Part shown: positions 45,250-57,879 of the stretch, in pieces
How positions within the stretch are numbered: the stretch's first letter is position 1
Layout of the letters: each line of letters opens with the position of its first letter
The notes under the pieces: model-generated
Seen by the model: only the letters and a program-made list of their open reading frames with translations
Databases searched by the model: none
Told to the model about the DNA's origin: nothing
Made by a program: the position numbers and the translations under genes
Assembly (NCBI RefSeq): GCF_013375935.1
Contig: NZ_CP056117.1
Location: 1,984,001-2,048,000, forward strand
Reading direction: 5' to 3'
Length of the DNA stretch: 64,000 nt
From: Enterobacter cloacae
GTDB lineage: Bacteria; Pseudomonadota; Gammaproteobacteria; Enterobacterales; Enterobacteriaceae

Positions 45250-48200
45250 CCCATACCGCTGAGCCGCTTGATCCCCTCAGATTACCACTACAGGGTGAGC
45301 GACTGATTGAAGCCTCAGCGGGAACGGGAAAAACCTATACTATCGCCGCGCTATACCTGCGCCTGCTGTTAGGGCTGGGCGGTAACGCGGCTTTTTCACG
45401 CCCGCTAAGCGTGGAAGAGCTGCTGGTGGTGACGTTCACCGAAGCGGCCACTGCCGAACTGCGCGGCCGTATCCGCAGCAATATCCATGAACTGCGCATC
45501 GCCTGTCTGCGCCAGACCACGGATAACCCCCTCTACGCAAGCCTGCTGGACGAAATCGCGGATAAGCAGCAGGCTGCGCAATGGCTGCTGCTGGCCGAAC
45601 GGCAAATGGACGAAGCCTCGGTCTTCACCATTCACGGCTTTTGTCAGCGCATGCTGAGCCTGAATGCGTTTGAATCCGGCATGCTGTTTGAGCAGCAGCT
45701 TATCGAAGATGAGTCCGAGCTTCGGTATCAGGCCTGCGCGGACTTCTGGCGTCGTCACTGCTACCCGCTGCCGCGAGACATTGCCGAGGCGGTTCATGCC
45801 CTGTGGAAAGGCCCCGAAGAGCTCCTGCGCGCCATCGACCGCTATCTGCAGGGCGAAGCGCCGGTCATTAAATCCCCGCCACCTGCCGATGAAACGCTGG
45901 CCTCGCGTCATGAAAAGATCGTCAGCAAGATTGCCGCGCTTAAGCAGAAGTGGAATGAGTCGGTCGGTGAAATTGAAGGGATTATCGAAAATTCCGGTAT
46001 CGACAGGCGCAAGTTCAACCGCGGGAACCAGGGGAAGTGGATCGAAAAGATCGGCGCCTGGGCCCAGGAGGAGACGCGAGGCTACCAGCTTCCGGACGCG
46101 CTGGAGAAATTTTCCCAGCGGTTTTTGACCGAGCGGACCAAAGCCGATGGCATCGTGCCGGAGCATCCCCTGTTTGTTGCGATTGAAGCGCTGCTTGCCG
46201 AGCCCTTAACGCTCAACGACCTGATGATCGCCCGCGCCATGAAGGAGATCCGCGACGCCGTAGCGCGTGAAAAACGTCGCCGGGGCGAGCTGGGGTTTGA
46301 TGACATGCTGAGCCGCCTGGACGAGGCTCTGTCCAGCGAGAACGGCGACGCGCTTGCCAGCGCAATTCGTACCCGATTCCCGGTGGCGATGATTGACGAA
46401 TTTCAGGACACCGACCCCCAGCAGTACCGCATTTTTCGCCGCATCTGGCGACAGCAGCCAGACACGGCCCTGCTGCTGATTGGCGATCCCAAGCAGGCGA
46501 TTTATGCCTTCCGTGGTGCAGACATCTTTACCTACATGAAAGCCCGCAGCGAGGTTGTCGCGCACTACACGCTAGACACTAACTGGCGCTCCGCCCCGGG
46601 CATGGTTGAGAGCGTCAATACGCTGTTCAGCCGCATGGAGACGGCGTTTATGTTCAGTGAAATCCCTTTCCTGCCGGTGAAATCCGCCGTGAAAAACGCG
46701 ACCTTACGCTTTGAAGTGGGGGGCGCGACGCAGCCCGCCATGAACTTCTGGCTGCTGGAGGGGGAAGGCTTTGGCGTGGCAGAGTATCAGGCGGCGATGG
46801 CCCAGCACTGCGCCGCCCAAATCCGGGACTGGCTGAGCGCGGGCGCGCGCGGCGAGGCGCTGTTATGGAAGGGGGAGCAGGCAAACCCTGTTAAGGCCTC
46901 CGATATCACCGTGCTGGTGCGTAGTCGCCAGGAAGCGGCATTGATCCGCGATGCGCTCACGCTGCTCGATATTCCGTCCGTTTATCTCTCTAACCGCGAC
47001 AGTGTGTTTGATACGCTGGAAGCTCAGGAAATGCTCTGGCTGCTTCAGGCGGTGCTGGCGCCGGAGCGTGAAAGTACGCTTCGAAGCGCGCTGGCCAGCT
47101 CCATGCTGGGGCTGAACGCGCGGGATATCGATGTGCTCAACCATGATGAGAATGCATGGGATACGGTGGTGGAAGAGTTTGTCCATTACCGCGAGCGCTG
47201 GCAAAAGCGCGGCGTCATGGCGATGCTGCGCGAGCTGATGACGCGCCGTCAGATTGCCGAGAATATGCTTGCGACATCCGGCGGCGAGCGTCGTCTTACC
47301 GATATTTTACACATCAGCGAACTGTTGCAGGAAGCCGGTACCCAGCTTGAAAGTGAGCATGCGCTCGTGCGCTGGCTGGCGCAGCAAATAGCCGATCCCA
47401 ACAGCAATTCCTCAAGCCAGCAGATGCGTCTTGAAAGCGATAAGCACCTGGTGCAAATCGTGACCATTCACAAATCGAAAGGGCTGGAGTATCCGCTGGT
47501 CTGGCTGCCCTTTATCGCTAACTACCGCGTACAGGACCAGGCCTTTTACCACGATCGCGAATCTTTCGACGCGGTGCTCGACCTCAGCAAAGCGGAAAGC
47601 AGCGTTGAGCTGGCGGAAGCGGAGCGTCTGGCAGAGGATTTGCGTCTGCTTTACGTAGCGCTGACCCGTTCCGTCTGGCATTGCAGCCTCGGCGTGGCGC
47701 CGGTTTTCCGCCGTCGCGGTGAGAAAGCCGGGGAGAGTGATTTCCACTTAAGCGCGTTAGGGCGGCTTATCCAGCGTGGCGAGCCGAAAGACGCGGCGGG
47801 ACTGCGTCTGTGTATTGAATCCCTTTGCGGAGACGATATCGCGCTGCATATTCCCGCGTTGCCAGACAATAGCCGCTGGCAGATGGCGGAAGAGCCAGAG
47901 TCCGATCTTAGCGCGCGCCAGATCACGCGGGTGCTTGCCGACGACTGGCGAGTTACCAGCTATTCCGGCCTTCAGCAGCACGGGCAAAGCATCGCGCAGG
48001 ATCTGATGCCGAAGCTCGACGTGGATGCCGCAGGGGTGGGTGATGTTCCGGCTGAGCCGACGTTAACCCCGCATCAGTTTCCGCGCGGCGCGTCGCCGGG
48101 AACCTTTTTACACAGCCTGTTTGAAGAGCTTGATTTCACCCAGCCCGTCAGCGAGGAGTGGGTATTAAAGATGTTGCAGAGCGGAGGCTATGACGCGCAC

Positions 48201-48788
48201 TGGCAACCCGTCCTGACTGAGTGGATCAACGCCATTTTGCAGGCGCCGCTGACGGAGCAGGGCATCTCTCTTAGCCAGTTAACGGCCAGAAATAAGCAGG
48301 TTGAGATGGAGTTTTATCTGCCCGTCGCGGGGCCGCTTAGGGCCGACGCGCTTGACGCGCTGATCCGCCAGTACGATCCGCTGTCAGCCGGCTGTCCGCC
48401 GCTGAACTTCCGTCAGGTGCAGGGCATGCTGAAAGGGTTTATCGACCTGGTCTTCCGTCACGAAGGGCGCTATTACCTGCTGGATTACAAATCTAACTGG
48501 CTGGGCGAGAACAGCGAGGCCTATACCCAACAGGCGATGGCGGCGGCTATGCAAATGCATCGCTACGATCTCCAGTATCAACTCTATACCCTGGCTCTCC
48601 ACCGCTACCTGCGCCACCGCATTGCGGATTACCGCTATGACGACCATTTTGGTGGCGTTATCTACCTGTTCCTGCGCGGGGTGGACGCAGCCGATCCGCG
48701 TTCGGGCATCTTCAGCACCCGCCCGGATGCCGATCTGATCGATAAAATGGACAGCCTGTTTGCAGCAAACGCGGAGGAGATGGCATGA
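45246..48788 (+). CDS. recB: Exodeoxyribonuclease V beta subunit RecB
   Basis: A 1180-residue UvrD-family helicase and nuclease subunit, equal in length to E. coli RecB. Walker A is [13 protein letters not shown] (residues about 21-33), the [11 protein letters not shown] helicase motif II follows, and [14 protein letters not shown] and [11 protein letters not shown] are motifs V-VI. The C-terminal nuclease domain has GFIDLVF and [10 protein letters not shown], with the Asp-Lys active site. It overlaps ptrA and recD by 4 nt on each side. Confidence 0.98.
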   Translation: MTHTAEPLDPLRLPLQGERLIEASAGTGKTYTIAALYLRLLLGLGGNAAFSRPLSVEELLVVTFTEAATAELRGRIRSNIHELRIACLRQTTDNPLYASLLDEIADKQQAAQWLLLAERQMDEASVFTIHGFCQRMLSLNAFESGMLFEQQLIEDESELRYQACADFWRRHCYPLPRDIAEAVHALWKGPEELLRAIDRYLQGEAPVIKSPPPADETLASRHEKIVSKIAALKQKWNESVGEIEGIIENSGIDRRKFNRGNQGKWIEKIGAWAQEETRGYQLPDALEKFSQRFLTERTKADGIVPEHPLFVAIEALLAEPLTLNDLMIARAMKEIRDAVAREKRRRGELGFDDMLSRLDEALSSENGDALASAIRTRFPVAMIDEFQDTDPQQYRIFRRIWRQQPDTALLLIGDPKQAIYAFRGADIFTYMKARSEVVAHYTLDTNWRSAPGMVESVNTLFSRMETAFMFSEIPFLPVKSAVKNATLRFEVGGATQPAMNFWLLEGEGFGVAEYQAAMAQHCAAQIRDWLSAGARGEALLWKGEQANPVKASDITVLVRSRQEAALIRDALTLLDIPSVYLSNRDSVFDTLEAQEMLWLLQAVLAPERESTLRSALASSMLGLNARDIDVLNHDENAWDTVVEEFVHYRERWQKRGVMAMLRELMTRRQIAENMLATSGGERRLTDILHISELLQEAGTQLESEHALVRWLAQQIADPNSNSSSQQMRLESDKHLVQIVTIHKSKGLEYPLVWLPFIANYRVQDQAFYHDRESFDAVLDLSKAESSVELAEAERLAEDLRLLYVALTRSVWHCSLGVAPVFRRRGEKAGESDFHLSALGRLIQRGEPKDAAGLRLCIESLCGDDIALHIPALPDNSRWQMAEEPESDLSARQITRVLADDWRVTSYSGLQQHGQSIAQDLMPKLDVDAAGVGDVPAEPTLTPHQFPRGASPGTFLHSLFEELDFTQPVSEEWVLKMLQSGGYDAHWQPVLTEWINAILQAPLTEQGISLSQLTARNKQVEMEFYLPVAGPLRADALDALIRQYDPLSAGCPPLNFRQVQGMLKGFIDLVFRHEGRYYLLDYKSNWLGENSEAYTQQAMAAAMQMHRYDLQYQLYTLALHRYLRHRIADYRYDDHFGGVIYLFLRGVDAADPRSGIFSTRPDADLIDKMDSLFAANAEEMA

Positions 48789-50605
48789 CGATGCAGGAAC
48801 TATTGCTGGAGGCGGTAGAGCAACGCGTGCTGCGTCAGCTGGATGTGCAGTTTGCCATGATGATTGCCGCTGACCAGCCCGCCGTGATGCTTGCCGCTGC
48901 GCTGTTGAGTAAAGACGCCGGGGAGGGCCACGTCTGCCTGCCGCTCTCGCGCCTGAAGTGTGACGAGAAAATGCCGCCTGTCCTCCAGTCCTGCTTTGCG
49001 CTGCTGGGAGAGGCGGTGGACTGGCAAAATATTTTGCGCGAATCGTCGGCCGTCGGGCCGGGAGAAAACCAGGCGCCGCTGATCCTGACGGGAGAGCGCT
49101 TGTATCTGAACCGCCTGTGGCGAAACGAGCTGACCGTTGCCCGCTTCTTTAGCGAGACCAATGCGCCGCTCCCCTGTGACGAAGCGCAGCTTCGCCAGAC
49201 GCTGGACGTGCTGTTCAATTCTGGCGAAGCAACAGACTGGCAGAAAGTGGCGGCGGCCGTTGCCCTGACGCGGCGGATCTCGGTGATTTCCGGCGGGCCG
49301 GGGACCGGCAAAACCACGACCGTGGCAAAGCTGCTGGCAGCGCTGATCCAGCTATCTGGCGAGCAGCGGTGCCGTATTCGTCTCGCTGCGCCCACCGGGA
49401 AAGCGGCGGCGCGTCTGACCGAATCGCTGGGCGGTGCGCTACAGCGGCTGCCGCTGACGCAGGAGCAGCTCGCGCTGTTCCCGGGAGAAGCCAGCACCTT
49501 ACACCGGCTGCTCGGCGCCCAGCCGGGTAGCCAGCGGCTGCGCTACCATGCCGGGAACCCCCTGCATCTGGACGTGCTGGTGGTGGATGAAGCCTCCATG
49601 ATTGACCTGACCATGATGTCGCGCCTGATCGACGCCCTGCCGCCGCATGCGCGCGTGATTTTCCTGGGCGACCGCGATCAGCTCGCCTCCGTAGAGGCCG
49701 GGGCGGTGCTGGGGGATATCTGCACCTACGCCAGCTACGGTTATACCCCCGCGCGGGCGCAGGAGCTGGCTCGTCTGACAGGTTGCTCCCTTGAGCCGGA
49801 CGCTACGCCGGTTGCGGGTGCGCTGCGCGACAGCCTGTGCCTGCTGCAAAAAAGCTACCGTTTCGGTAGCGACTCCGGCATTGGCCAGCTGGCAGCGGCA
49901 GTCAACCGTGGCGATCGCCATACCACGCGCACGGTGTTTGACGGCACCTTCACCGATATTGAAAAGAAATCGCTGCAAAGCGGGGAAGAGTATCAGGCCA
50001 TGCTTGAGGATGCTCTTCAGGGATATCAGCATTTCCTGAGCCGCGTGCAGCAGCGCAGCGATCCTGAGCAGGTCATTGCCGCATTTGGTGAGTACCAGCT
50101 TCTGTGCGCCTTGCGGGAAGGGCCGTTTGGCGTTGCGGGCCTGAACGACAGGCTGGAGCAACTGCTTGTGCAGAAACGAAAAATTCACCGACAGCCGCAT
50201 TCGCGGTGGTATGAAGGCCGGCCAGTGATGATTTCGCGCAACGACAGCGCGCTGGGCCTGTTCAACGGGGATATCGGGATTGCGCTCGATCGCGGTAACG
50301 GGCTGCGCGTCTGGTTCCAGCTGCCGGATGGCAGCGTGAAGTCCGTACAGCCGAGCCGCCTGCCAGAACATGAAACGGCGTGGGCGATGACGGTACACAA
50401 ATCGCAGGGCTCCGAGTTCAACCACGCGGCGCTGATCCTGCCGACACAGCTTTCGCCGGTGGTGACCCGCGAGCTGGTCTATACCGCCATTACCCGCGCG
50501 CGCCAGCGCCTCTCGCTGTACGCGGATGAACGCGTGCTGGTACAGGCGATTGCCACCCGTACCGAGCGCAGAAGCGGACTGAGCGCGATATTTGAATCTG
50601 TCTGA
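48785..50605 (+). CDS. recD: Exodeoxyribonuclease V alpha subunit RecD
   Basis: A 606-residue 5'-3' superfamily 1B helicase. Walker A reads [17 protein letters not shown] near residue 170, Walker [14 protein letters not shown], and the C-terminal UvrD_C_2-type block [17 protein letters not shown]. Last gene of the recBCD string. The ATG overlaps the recB stop. A hairpin follows. Confidence 0.97.
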   Translation: MTMQELLLEAVEQRVLRQLDVQFAMMIAADQPAVMLAAALLSKDAGEGHVCLPLSRLKCDEKMPPVLQSCFALLGEAVDWQNILRESSAVGPGENQAPLILTGERLYLNRLWRNELTVARFFSETNAPLPCDEAQLRQTLDVLFNSGEATDWQKVAAAVALTRRISVISGGPGTGKTTTVAKLLAALIQLSGEQRCRIRLAAPTGKAAARLTESLGGALQRLPLTQEQLALFPGEASTLHRLLGAQPGSQRLRYHAGNPLHLDVLVVDEASMIDLTMMSRLIDALPPHARVIFLGDRDQLASVEAGAVLGDICTYASYGYTPARAQELARLTGCSLEPDATPVAGALRDSLCLLQKSYRFGSDSGIGQLAAAVNRGDRHTTRTVFDGTFTDIEKKSLQSGEEYQAMLEDALQGYQHFLSRVQQRSDPEQVIAAFGEYQLLCALREGPFGVAGLNDRLEQLLVQKRKIHRQPHSRWYEGRPVMISRNDSALGLFNGDIGIALDRGNGLRVWFQLPDGSVKSVQPSRLPEHETAWAMTVHKSQGSEFNHAALILPTQLSPVVTRELVYTAITRARQRLSLYADERVLVQAIATRTERRSGLSAIFESV

Positions 50606-50610
50606 GCGAG

Positions 50611-50634
50611 CGCCCTCTCCGGGAGGAGAGGGCG
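50611..50634. terminator. Palindromic hairpin between recD and argA
   Basis: Perfect 10-bp inverted repeat CGCCCTCTCC/GGAGAGGGCG with a 4-nt loop between convergent genes. It shares its core with the CCCTCTCC repeat family of this window. Confidence 0.65.
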
Positions 50635-50638
50635 GTTG

Positions 50639-51970
50639 TCATCCCAGATCGGCCATCAGCACCTTCGAGCGGCGCTGATAGTTGTACATCTCTTTCTTGC
50701 TTTCCGGCAGCGAATCAATGTCTACCGGCGTAAAGCCGCGCTCCTGGAACCAGTGAATGCTGCGCGTGGTGAGCACAAACAGCTTGCTCAGCCCCATCTG
50801 GCGCGCCTGCGCCGCCACGCGTTCGAGCAGCAGCTCGCCCCGCGAGGAGCTGCGGTAATCGGGGTGCACGGCGACGCACGCCATTTCCCCAATCTGCTCC
50901 TCCGGGAACGGGTAGAGCGCCGCACAGGCAATGGTCAGGTTATCGCGCTGAATAATGGTGAACTTGTCGATCTCCATCTCCAGCTGCTCGCGGGAGCGGC
51001 GAACCAGAATGCCCTGTTGCTCCAGCGGACGGATCAGCTCCAGAATGCCGCCGATATCGTTGATCGTCGCGCGGCGGATCTGCTCGGCGCTCTCCATTAC
51101 GATCTGCGTACCGATACCGTCCCGGGAGAACAGTTCCTGCAGCAGCGCGCCGTCTTCCTGATAGCTGATCAGGTGGCTACGACGCACGCCGCTGCGGCAC
51201 GCTTTAACGGCACCGCGCAGAAAACGCACGGTTCCGGAGTAGTAATCGCCCTGTGCTTCCAGCGCTTCGACGCGCGCCTGGGCTTCATTCGGGAAGAGTT
51301 CGGGGACGATAACGCCTTCATCATTCACGACACCCTGCGAGGAACAAAAGCCGATCATCTTTTCCGCTTTCAGCTTGATGGCCAGCTGGGTGGCAATCTC
51401 TTCTGACGTCAGATTAAAGCTTTCTCCCGTGACGGAGACGGCAACCGGCCCCATCAGAACGATCGCGCCGTTGTCTAACTGGCGGTGAATGGCCTCTTCA
51501 TCGATACGACGAATGCGGCCGCTGTGGCAGTAATCCACGCCATCGTCCACGCCGAGCGGCTGGGCAATGATAAAATTGCCGCTCACCACGTTGATATGCG
51601 CGCCCTGCAACGGCGTATTATTCAGGCTCATCGACAGCCGGGCGGTGATATCCAGCTGCAGTAAACCGGCCGCCTGTTTGACCAGCTCGAGGGTTTTCGC
51701 ATCCGTTACGCGGGTATGTTTATGGTAAATCGGCTCATGGTGATGGGCCGCGAGGTTAGCTTCGATCTGCGGGCGCGCGCCATACACCACGACCAGCCGG
51801 ATACCGAGGCTATGCAACAGGCCGATGTCATTGACGATGCTGGAAAAGTTTTCGTGCTCAATGGCTTCGCCACCCAGCATAATGACAAACGTTTTTCCGC
51901 GATGGGTGTTGATATAGGGAACAGAATGGCGGAATCCCTGGACCAGTTCGGTTCTACGTTCCTTCACCAT
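50639..51970 (-). CDS. argA: N-acetylglutamate synthase ArgA
   Basis: A 443-residue enzyme making N-acetylglutamate, the first step of arginine synthesis. The N-terminal amino acid kinase-like domain ([26 protein letters not shown]) binds arginine for feedback inhibition. The C-terminal GNAT domain has [22 protein letters not shown]. Same length as E. coli ArgA. Two ARG boxes lie directly upstream, indicating ArgR repression. Confidence 0.97.
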   Translation of the reverse strand: MVKERRTELVQGFRHSVPYINTHRGKTFVIMLGGEAIEHENFSSIVNDIGLLHSLGIRLVVVYGARPQIEANLAAHHHEPIYHKHTRVTDAKTLELVKQAAGLLQLDITARLSMSLNNTPLQGAHINVVSGNFIIAQPLGVDDGVDYCHSGRIRRIDEEAIHRQLDNGAIVLMGPVAVSVTGESFNLTSEEIATQLAIKLKAEKMIGFCSSQGVVNDEGVIVPELFPNEAQARVEALEAQGDYYSGTVRFLRGAVKACRSGVRRSHLISYQEDGALLQELFSRDGIGTQIVMESAEQIRRATINDIGGILELIRPLEQQGILVRRSREQLEMEIDKFTIIQRDNLTIACAALYPFPEEQIGEMACVAVHPDYRSSSRGELLLERVAAQARQMGLSKLFVLTTRSIHWFQERGFTPVDIDSLPESKKEMYNYQRRSKVLMADLG

Positions 51971-51982
51971 GACACAACCCTT

Positions 51983-52021
51983 AATGAATGTTTATTCGTA
52001 ATTTCTGTATTTTTATTCGAT
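51983..52021. promoter_or_regulatory. Tandem ARG boxes of argA
   Basis: Two 18-bp sites 21 bp apart, the standard spacing for an ArgR hexamer. The first (51983-52000) is AATGAATGTTTATTCGTA and the second (52004-52021) is weaker, with TGTAT-TTTT-ATTC. They lie 13-51 nt before the start codon. Confidence 0.8.
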
Positions 52022-52197
52022 TGTGGCCGCGTGTGCAAGCCTAAATTTTCTGCGACCCACAGAAAATAATAAGTAATCCGTGCGTTAACGTTTGAATGTT
52101 TACCCTTTTATAGATGACAGCTTATGCGTCATTCGTTAAAGTTTTCGGTCAATTTGGGCGTTTTGTTCATTAATCAGATTTCTTGCTCGGGAGAAGC

Positions 52198-53451
52198 ATG
52201 TCGGGATCCAATTCAGCAATAAGCCGCCGCCGCCTGTTAAAAGGGGCCGGGGCGATGTGGTTGCTTAGCGTCAGCCAGGTGGGTCTTGCCGCCACAAGCC
52301 AGGTAGTCGCGGTGCGCGTCTGGCCGTCGTCGACCTATACGCGCGTGACGGTCGAGTCCAACCGCGTGCTGAAATACAAGCAATTTGCCCTCAGCAATCC
52401 TGAACGTGTGGTGGTTGATCTCGAAGGTGTAAATCTCAACTCCGTGCTTAAGGGCATGGCGGCGCAGATCCGCGGCGACGATCCGTTTATTAAATCGGCG
52501 CGCGTCGGGCAGTTCGATCCGCAAACCGTGCGCATGGTGTTTGAGCTGAAGCAGAACGTAAAACCGCAGCTCTTTGCACTCGCACCGGTTGCGACGTTCA
52601 GGGAGCGACTGGTGATGGATCTCTATCCCTCGAATGCGACGGATATTCAGGATCCGCTCCTCGCCCTGCTGGAGGATTACAACAAAGGCGATCTCCAGCG
52701 GCAGGTACCGCCTGCGCAAAGCGGGCCGCAGCCGGGCAAGGCGGGACGCGATCGCCCGATTGTGATCATGCTCGATCCCGGCCACGGGGGCGAAGACTCC
52801 GGCGCGGTGGGGAAATACCACACCCGCGAAAAGGATGTGGTGTTGCAAATTGCCCGTCGTCTGAAGGCGTTAATCGACAAAGAAGGCAACATGCGCGCCT
52901 ATATGACGCGCAACGAAGACGTGTTCATCCCGCTGAAGGTCCGCGTGGCGAAAGCGCAGAAGCAGCGCGCGGATCTGTTTGTCTCTATCCACGCGGATGC
53001 CTTTACCAGCCGTCAGCCGAGCGGATCTTCCGTATTTGCCCTGTCAACGAAAGGGGCGACCAGTACCGCCGCAAGGTACCTGGCGGACACGCAGAACGCC
53101 TCGGATTTAATCGGCGGCGTAAGCAAAAGCGGTGACCGCTATGTCGACCATACGATGTTCGATATGGTGCAGTCGCTGACCATTACCGACAGCCTGAAGT
53201 TCGGTAAAGCGGTGCTGGGTAAGCTGGGCCGCGTCAATAAGCTGCACAAGAACAGCGTCGAGCAGGCCGGATTTGCGGTACTGAAGGCGCCGGATATCCC
53301 GTCCATTCTGGTCGAAACCGCGTTTATCAGTAACGTGGAAGAGGAACGTAAACTCAAGACGGCTAAATTCCAGCAGGAAGTGGCGGAGTCAATTCTGGCG
53401 GGGATCAGGGCCTATTTCTCCGACGGAGAAACGCTGGCGCGGCGAGGATAA
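52198..53451 (+). CDS. amiC: N-acetylmuramoyl-L-alanine amidase AmiC
   Basis: A 417-residue periplasmic amidase that splits septal peptidoglycan during cell separation. It has a Tat signal (SRRRLLKG, residues 9-16, then a hydrophobic stretch to about residue 31), an AMIN domain that targets the septum ([19 protein letters not shown]), and a zinc amidase_3 domain with [13 protein letters not shown] and SIHADAFTS. The catalytic Glu is near the C-terminus in [12 protein letters not shown]. It is activated by NlpD in E. coli. The ATG at 52198 has GGGAGAAG upstream; the TTG at 52183 is not used. Confidence 0.96.
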   Translation: MSGSNSAISRRRLLKGAGAMWLLSVSQVGLAATSQVVAVRVWPSSTYTRVTVESNRVLKYKQFALSNPERVVVDLEGVNLNSVLKGMAAQIRGDDPFIKSARVGQFDPQTVRMVFELKQNVKPQLFALAPVATFRERLVMDLYPSNATDIQDPLLALLEDYNKGDLQRQVPPAQSGPQPGKAGRDRPIVIMLDPGHGGEDSGAVGKYHTREKDVVLQIARRLKALIDKEGNMRAYMTRNEDVFIPLKVRVAKAQKQRADLFVSIHADAFTSRQPSGSSVFALSTKGATSTAARYLADTQNASDLIGGVSKSGDRYVDHTMFDMVQSLTITDSLKFGKAVLGKLGRVNKLHKNSVEQAGFAVLKAPDIPSILVETAFISNVEEERKLKTAKFQQEVAESILAGIRAYFSDGETLARRG

Positions 53452-53459
53452 ATCATCAG

Positions 53460-53484
53460 GCCGGGTATGTTGCCCGGCATTTTT
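53460..53484 (+). terminator. Terminator of amiC
   Basis: Stem GCCGGG/CCCGGC with a 7-nt loop and a T-rich tail, just after the amiC stop. Confidence 0.75.
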
Positions 53485-53494
53485 ATAAGCTACA

Positions 53495-53523
53495 GATACA
53501 AAAAAACACCCGGAAGGGTGTTT
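53495..53523 (-). terminator. Terminator of the metZWV tRNA operon
   Basis: Read leftward, AAACACCC-TTCC-GGGTGTTT followed by a long T-run lies 17 nt past the last tRNA. Confidence 0.8.
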
Positions 53524-53539
53524 AATGTTTTAGAAGTAT

Positions 53540-53616
<77 letters not shown>

Positions 53617-53659
53617 TCCGTCTTTCTACAGTCGTAGGAGATACTTCTCAAATTTTGAT

Positions 53660-53736
<77 letters not shown>

Positions 53737-53780
53737 TCCGTCTTTCTACAGTCGTAGAAGATACTTCATCAAATTTTAAT

Positions 53781-53857
<77 letters not shown>

Positions 53858-53870
53858 TCCGTGGAAGCGC

Positions 53871-53898
53871 ACTATACTCGGATAGGTTTGTGATGCAA
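53871..53898 (-). promoter_or_regulatory. Promoter of metZWV
   Basis: Read leftward: TTGCAT (-35), 16 nt, TATAGT (-10), followed by GCGC, a GC-rich discriminator typical of stringently controlled tRNA promoters. The -10 element is 14 nt from the first tRNA. Confidence 0.7.
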
Positions 53899-54065
53899 CC
53901 CCTTTTTCACATAATTCATTATTTTGTATGCAAAATGAACGGTAATAGCCACTTTGGACTATTTTTTGTCCAGAATTTGCCAAAGGGAAGGCGATTGCAT
54001 TTCATTAGCACGGTGGGTTTGTTATCTTCATCATGCGGAATTGGGCAACTAAAAGACGAGATATA

Positions 54066-55163
54066 ATGAAAGGACGTTGGGCGAAGTATCTGATGACAGG
54101 CGCAATGGTAGCTATTCTTGCGGCCTGCTCCTCCAAACCGACCGATCGCGGTCAACAGTATAAAGACGGGAAGTTATCCCAGCCTTTCTCGTTAGTTAAC
54201 CAGCCAGATGCCGTGGGTGCACCGATCAATGCCGGGGATTTCTCCGAGCAGGTCTACCAGATCCGCAAAGCGTCTCCGCGTTTATACAGTTCGCAAAGCA
54301 ACGTTTATAGCGCCGTCCAGGACTGGCTGCGCGCGGGCGGAGATACCCGCAATATGCGCCAGTTTGGTATTGACGCGTGGCAGATGGAGGGGGCGGATAA
54401 CTACGGTAACGTTCAGTTTACCGGTTACTACACCCCGGTTGTCCAGGCGCGACACACGCGTCAGGGTGAATTCCAGTATCCGATTTACCGCATGCCGCCA
54501 AAACGCGGTCGTCTGCCGTCACGCGCCGAGATCTACGCCGGTGCGCTAAGTGAAAACTATGTCCTGGCCTACAGCAACTCCCTGATGGATAACTTCATCA
54601 TGGACGTGCAGGGCAGCGGCTATATCGATTTTGGCGACGGTTCGCCGCTTAACTTCTTTAGCTATGCCGGCAAGAACGGCCACGCCTACCGCAGCATCGG
54701 TAAGGTGCTCATCGACCGTGGCGAAGTGAAGAGAGAAGATATGTCGATGCAGGCGATCCGCGAGTGGGGCGAAAAGCACAGCGAAGCCGAAGTGCGTGAA
54801 CTGCTTGAGCAGAACCCATCGTTTGTTTTCTTCAAACCGCAGAACTTTGCGCCGGTGAAGGGGGCGAGCGCCGTACCGCTGATTGGCCGTGCGTCGGTAG
54901 CGTCGGATCGTTCTATCATTCCTGCGGGCACCACGCTGCTGGCGGAAGTTCCTCTGCTCGATAACAACGGCAAGTTCAACGGCAAGTACGAGCTGCGTCT
55001 GATGGTGGCGCTGGACGTTGGCGGGGCGATCAAAGGGCAGCACTTTGATATCTATCAGGGCATTGGCCCGGATGCCGGCCATCGCGCAGGCTGGTATAAC
55101 CACTACGGACGCGTATGGGTGCTGAAGACCGCGCCGGGCACCGGAAACGTATTCAGCGGCTGA
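54066..55163 (+). CDS. mltA: Membrane-bound lytic transglycosylase A, MltA
   Basis: A 365-residue outer-membrane lipoprotein that cleaves peptidoglycan glycan strands to 1,6-anhydro ends. The lipobox LAAC puts the lipidated Cys at residue 21. The MltA barrel contains QFTGYYTPVVQA, and the catalytic Asp region is ALDVGGAIKGQHFDIYQGIG near the C-terminus (3D domain). Identical length to E. coli MltA. A strong terminator follows. Confidence 0.97.
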   Translation: MKGRWAKYLMTGAMVAILAACSSKPTDRGQQYKDGKLSQPFSLVNQPDAVGAPINAGDFSEQVYQIRKASPRLYSSQSNVYSAVQDWLRAGGDTRNMRQFGIDAWQMEGADNYGNVQFTGYYTPVVQARHTRQGEFQYPIYRMPPKRGRLPSRAEIYAGALSENYVLAYSNSLMDNFIMDVQGSGYIDFGDGSPLNFFSYAGKNGHAYRSIGKVLIDRGEVKREDMSMQAIREWGEKHSEAEVRELLEQNPSFVFFKPQNFAPVKGASAVPLIGRASVASDRSIIPAGTTLLAEVPLLDNNGKFNGKYELRLMVALDVGGAIKGQHFDIYQGIGPDAGHRAGWYNHYGRVWVLKTAPGTGNVFSG

Positions 55164-55199
55164 TTGTGGTATTCTGAGCGCAATACGGATTAGGGTTCA

Positions 55200-55224
55200 G
55201 GGTGAGGAAAACCTCACCCTTTTT
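55200..55224 (+). terminator. Rho-independent terminator of mltA
   Basis: Perfect 8-bp stem GGGTGAGG/CCTCACCC, AAAA loop and five T, 15 nt before the tcdA start. Confidence 0.9.
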
Positions 55225-55238
55225 ACATCTGAGGTTTT

Positions 55239-56045
55239 ATGTCTGTGGTAATCAGCGATGCCTGGCGCCAGCGATTCGGCGGCACGGCACGGTTATACGG
55301 TGAAAAAGCCCTGCAGCTGTTCGCGGATGCGCACGTGTGCGTGGTGGGCATTGGCGGCGTCGGCTCCTGGGCGGCAGAAGCGCTGGCGAGAACCGGCATT
55401 GGCGCAATCACGTTGATTGATATGGATGATGTTTGCGTCACTAACACTAACCGTCAGATTCACGCCCTGCGTGATAGCGTCGGCCTGGCGAAGTCTGAGG
55501 TGATGGCGGAGCGTATTCGTCTGATCAACCCGGAGTGCCGCGTGACGGTGATTGACGACTTCGTGACGGCGGATAACGTCGCGGAGTACATGAGCAAAGG
55601 CTACAGCTACGTTATTGACGCCATCGACAGCGTGCGCCCGAAAGCGGCGCTGATCGCTTACTGCCGTCGCTATAAGGTGCCGCTGGTGACCACCGGCGGG
55701 GCGGGCGGACAAATCGATCCGACGCAGATCCAGGTGGCGGATCTGGCGAAAACCATTCAGGATCCGCTGGCCGCTAAGCTGCGTGAACGCCTAAAAAGCG
55801 ACTTCAACGTCGTGAAAAACAGCAAGGGCAAGCTGGGCGTGGACTGCGTATTCTCCACCGAAGCGCTGGTGTATCCGCAGGCGGACGGCTCGGTCTGTGC
55901 GATGAAAAGCACGGCGGAAGGACCGAAGCGGATGGATTGCGCCTCAGGTTTTGGGGCAGCCACGATGGTGACTGCCACCTTCGGGTTTGTGGCGGTCTCT
56001 CACGCCCTGAAGAAGATGATGGCGAAGGCGGAGCGTCAGGCCTGA
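55239..56045 (+). CDS. tcdA: tRNA threonylcarbamoyladenosine dehydratase TcdA (CsdL)
   Basis: A 268-residue E1/ThiF-like enzyme that cyclises t6A37 in tRNA to ct6A using ATP. The nucleotide site is [18 protein letters not shown] (residues about 30-47), then [13 protein letters not shown] and the [14 protein letters not shown] segment. It works with the CsdA-CsdE cysteine desulfurase pair, encoded convergently next to it; the gene ends overlap by 10 nt. Confidence 0.96.
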   Translation: MSVVISDAWRQRFGGTARLYGEKALQLFADAHVCVVGIGGVGSWAAEALARTGIGAITLIDMDDVCVTNTNRQIHALRDSVGLAKSEVMAERIRLINPECRVTVIDDFVTADNVAEYMSKGYSYVIDAIDSVRPKAALIAYCRRYKVPLVTTGGAGGQIDPTQIQVADLAKTIQDPLAAKLRERLKSDFNVVKNSKGKLGVDCVFSTEALVYPQADGSVCAMKSTAEGPKRMDCASGFGAATMVTATFGFVAVSHALKKMMAKAERQA

Positions 56046-56482
56046 ACCTGACGCGCGGCGTCCTGCACCGCGTCGCTGAGCGCGATTAACCCCTGTCCGC
56101 GCGAGGCGCTAAGCTGCGCGCGCAGTCCCAGCTCATCAAATAGCGCCAGCGGTGACTGCGCCAGCAGCTCCGCGGCGCTTTTTCCTTCGACCGCCGTCAA
56201 CAGTACCGCCAGCAGGCCGCGAACGATGCGTCCTTCGCTGTCGCCAAAGAAATGCAGTTTCTCACCGGATACGCCAAACCCAAGCCAGACGCGGTTCTCG
56301 CAGCCTGCGATCTCTTTCGCCTGCGATTTCAGATCGTCTGAAAGCGCGGGCAACTGTTTACCCAGCAGGATCAGCTGACGGTATTTATCTTCCCACTGCG
56401 TGAGCGGGGCGAAGGTCTGTTTTAGCGTCTCTTCGGTAATAACGGAGCCGAATGGGTGTCCGGCTAAAGCTGAACTCGTCAT
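56036..56482 (-). CDS. csdE: Sulfur acceptor protein CsdE
   Basis: A 148-residue SufE-family protein that accepts persulfide from CsdA. The acceptor cysteine is in [11 protein letters not shown] (about Cys61). It starts at 56482, overlapping the csdA stop by 1 nt, so translation is coupled. It is convergent with tcdA, the partner that uses the system in E. coli. Confidence 0.95.
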   Translation of the reverse strand: MTSSALAGHPFGSVITEETLKQTFAPLTQWEDKYRQLILLGKQLPALSDDLKSQAKEIAGCENRVWLGFGVSGEKLHFFGDSEGRIVRGLLAVLLTAVEGKSAAELLAQSPLALFDELGLRAQLSASRGQGLIALSDAVQDAARQVQA

Positions 56483-57687
56483 TAATCCACCAGTAATTCA
56501 AGGGCGCGGTCAACGGCGGCAACCAGCGCGTCGACGTCACTTTTAGTGTTGTAGGGGGCAAAAGAGGCGCGCAGCGTACCGCTCACGCCCAGAGCCGCCA
56601 GCAGCGGCTGTGCGCAGTGCTGTCCGGCACGCAGGGCTATGCCGTATCCGGCAAGCAGCGTCACCATATCGCTATGGTGCACCCCCGCGAAATCGAAGGC
56701 GAGCAGGCTGGAATCCTGCACGCGGAACGAACGAAAGCCGGGCCGTTTTTTAAGCTCCTCCTCTGCCAGCGTCGCCAGGCCACGGCTCCAGCTTTCTGCC
56801 TGAACCACGTCGGTTTCCGCCAGCCATTCGAGCGCGGCGCTCAGGCCGATGACTCCGGCCACGTTCGGCGTACCGGCTTCCAGGCGGTAAGGCACCTCCT
56901 GGGTTTTAAACCCGTCGAAGGATACTTCGGTTATCATCTTGCCGCCACCGAGCCACGGCGTCATCCGGGCCAGCAGCTCGGGTTTGCCGTACAGCGCGCC
57001 GATCCCGGTTGGGCCGTACAGTTTGTGCCCCGAGAAGGCGTAGAAGTCGATATCCAGCGCCTGCACGTCAGCCGGGAAATGCACTATCCCCTGCGCGCCG
57101 TCGACCATCACCACCACGCCGCTGGCGTGGGCAATCTCGATGGCGCGAGCCAGATCGGGGCAGCCGCCGGTGACGTTGGACATCTGCCCCAGCGCCAGAA
57201 TACGGCTGCGCGGGGTGATCAGCTCAGGCAGACGCGCCACGTCCGGCACAAGGTCTGCACCCAGCGGGAGCTTTACCACCCGCGCTCCCGTTTGTTCAGC
57301 CACCATAAGCCACGGCACCAGGTTGGCGTGATGTTCCGCCTCGCTGACGATAATTTCATCTCCGGCCCGCAGCAGCGGACGCGCGTAGCATTGCGCCACC
57401 ATGTTAATGGCTTCGGTAGTGCCCCGCGTCCAGACGATGTTCTTACCGCTGTCGGCATTGATCAGGCGCGCGACCTGGTCGCGCGCGGCTTCGTATTGCG
57501 CCGTTAAGCGGCGGGCTTCGGCATACTGGCTGCGGTGCACGCTCCCGGCGCTCAGGCTGTAAAACTGGCGGGTTGCCTCAATCACCGCCTGCGGTTTAAG
57601 GGCCGTGGCGGCGCTATCAAGGTAAATGCCGGCATCGGCCAGCGCGGGAAACTGTGCGCGAAACTGCGCGGGACTGAAAGCGTTCAT
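56482..57687 (-). CDS. csdA: Cysteine desulfurase CsdA
   Basis: A 401-residue class II (SufS-like) PLP cysteine desulfurase. The PLP lysine lies in [16 protein letters not shown] (about Lys222) and the catalytic cysteine in [12 protein letters not shown] (about Cys358). ATG 57687 with GAGGAA upstream gives the E. coli length; an extension to 57723 is not supported. First gene of csdAE. Confidence 0.96.
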   Translation of the reverse strand: MNAFSPAQFRAQFPALADAGIYLDSAATALKPQAVIEATRQFYSLSAGSVHRSQYAEARRLTAQYEAARDQVARLINADSGKNIVWTRGTTEAINMVAQCYARPLLRAGDEIIVSEAEHHANLVPWLMVAEQTGARVVKLPLGADLVPDVARLPELITPRSRILALGQMSNVTGGCPDLARAIEIAHASGVVVMVDGAQGIVHFPADVQALDIDFYAFSGHKLYGPTGIGALYGKPELLARMTPWLGGGKMITEVSFDGFKTQEVPYRLEAGTPNVAGVIGLSAALEWLAETDVVQAESWSRGLATLAEEELKKRPGFRSFRVQDSSLLAFDFAGVHHSDMVTLLAGYGIALRAGQHCAQPLLAALGVSGTLRASFAPYNTKSDVDALVAAVDRALELLVD

Positions 57688-57879
57688 GGCATTCCTCATA
57701 TCGATCCTGGGATCGTCGCGCAATTTCAGCGGCAGGGCAAGGAAGTTGATATCTATCAGATTTGTCTGCTTATCCTGGCGAGTCTGAAAAAGCAGGTTAT
57801 GCTAAATAGTGTTAGGCGGATGTTTTAGCCTGTTATAAATCGAGGTTTGAATAGCATTAATTGCTAAAGGAGAATAATC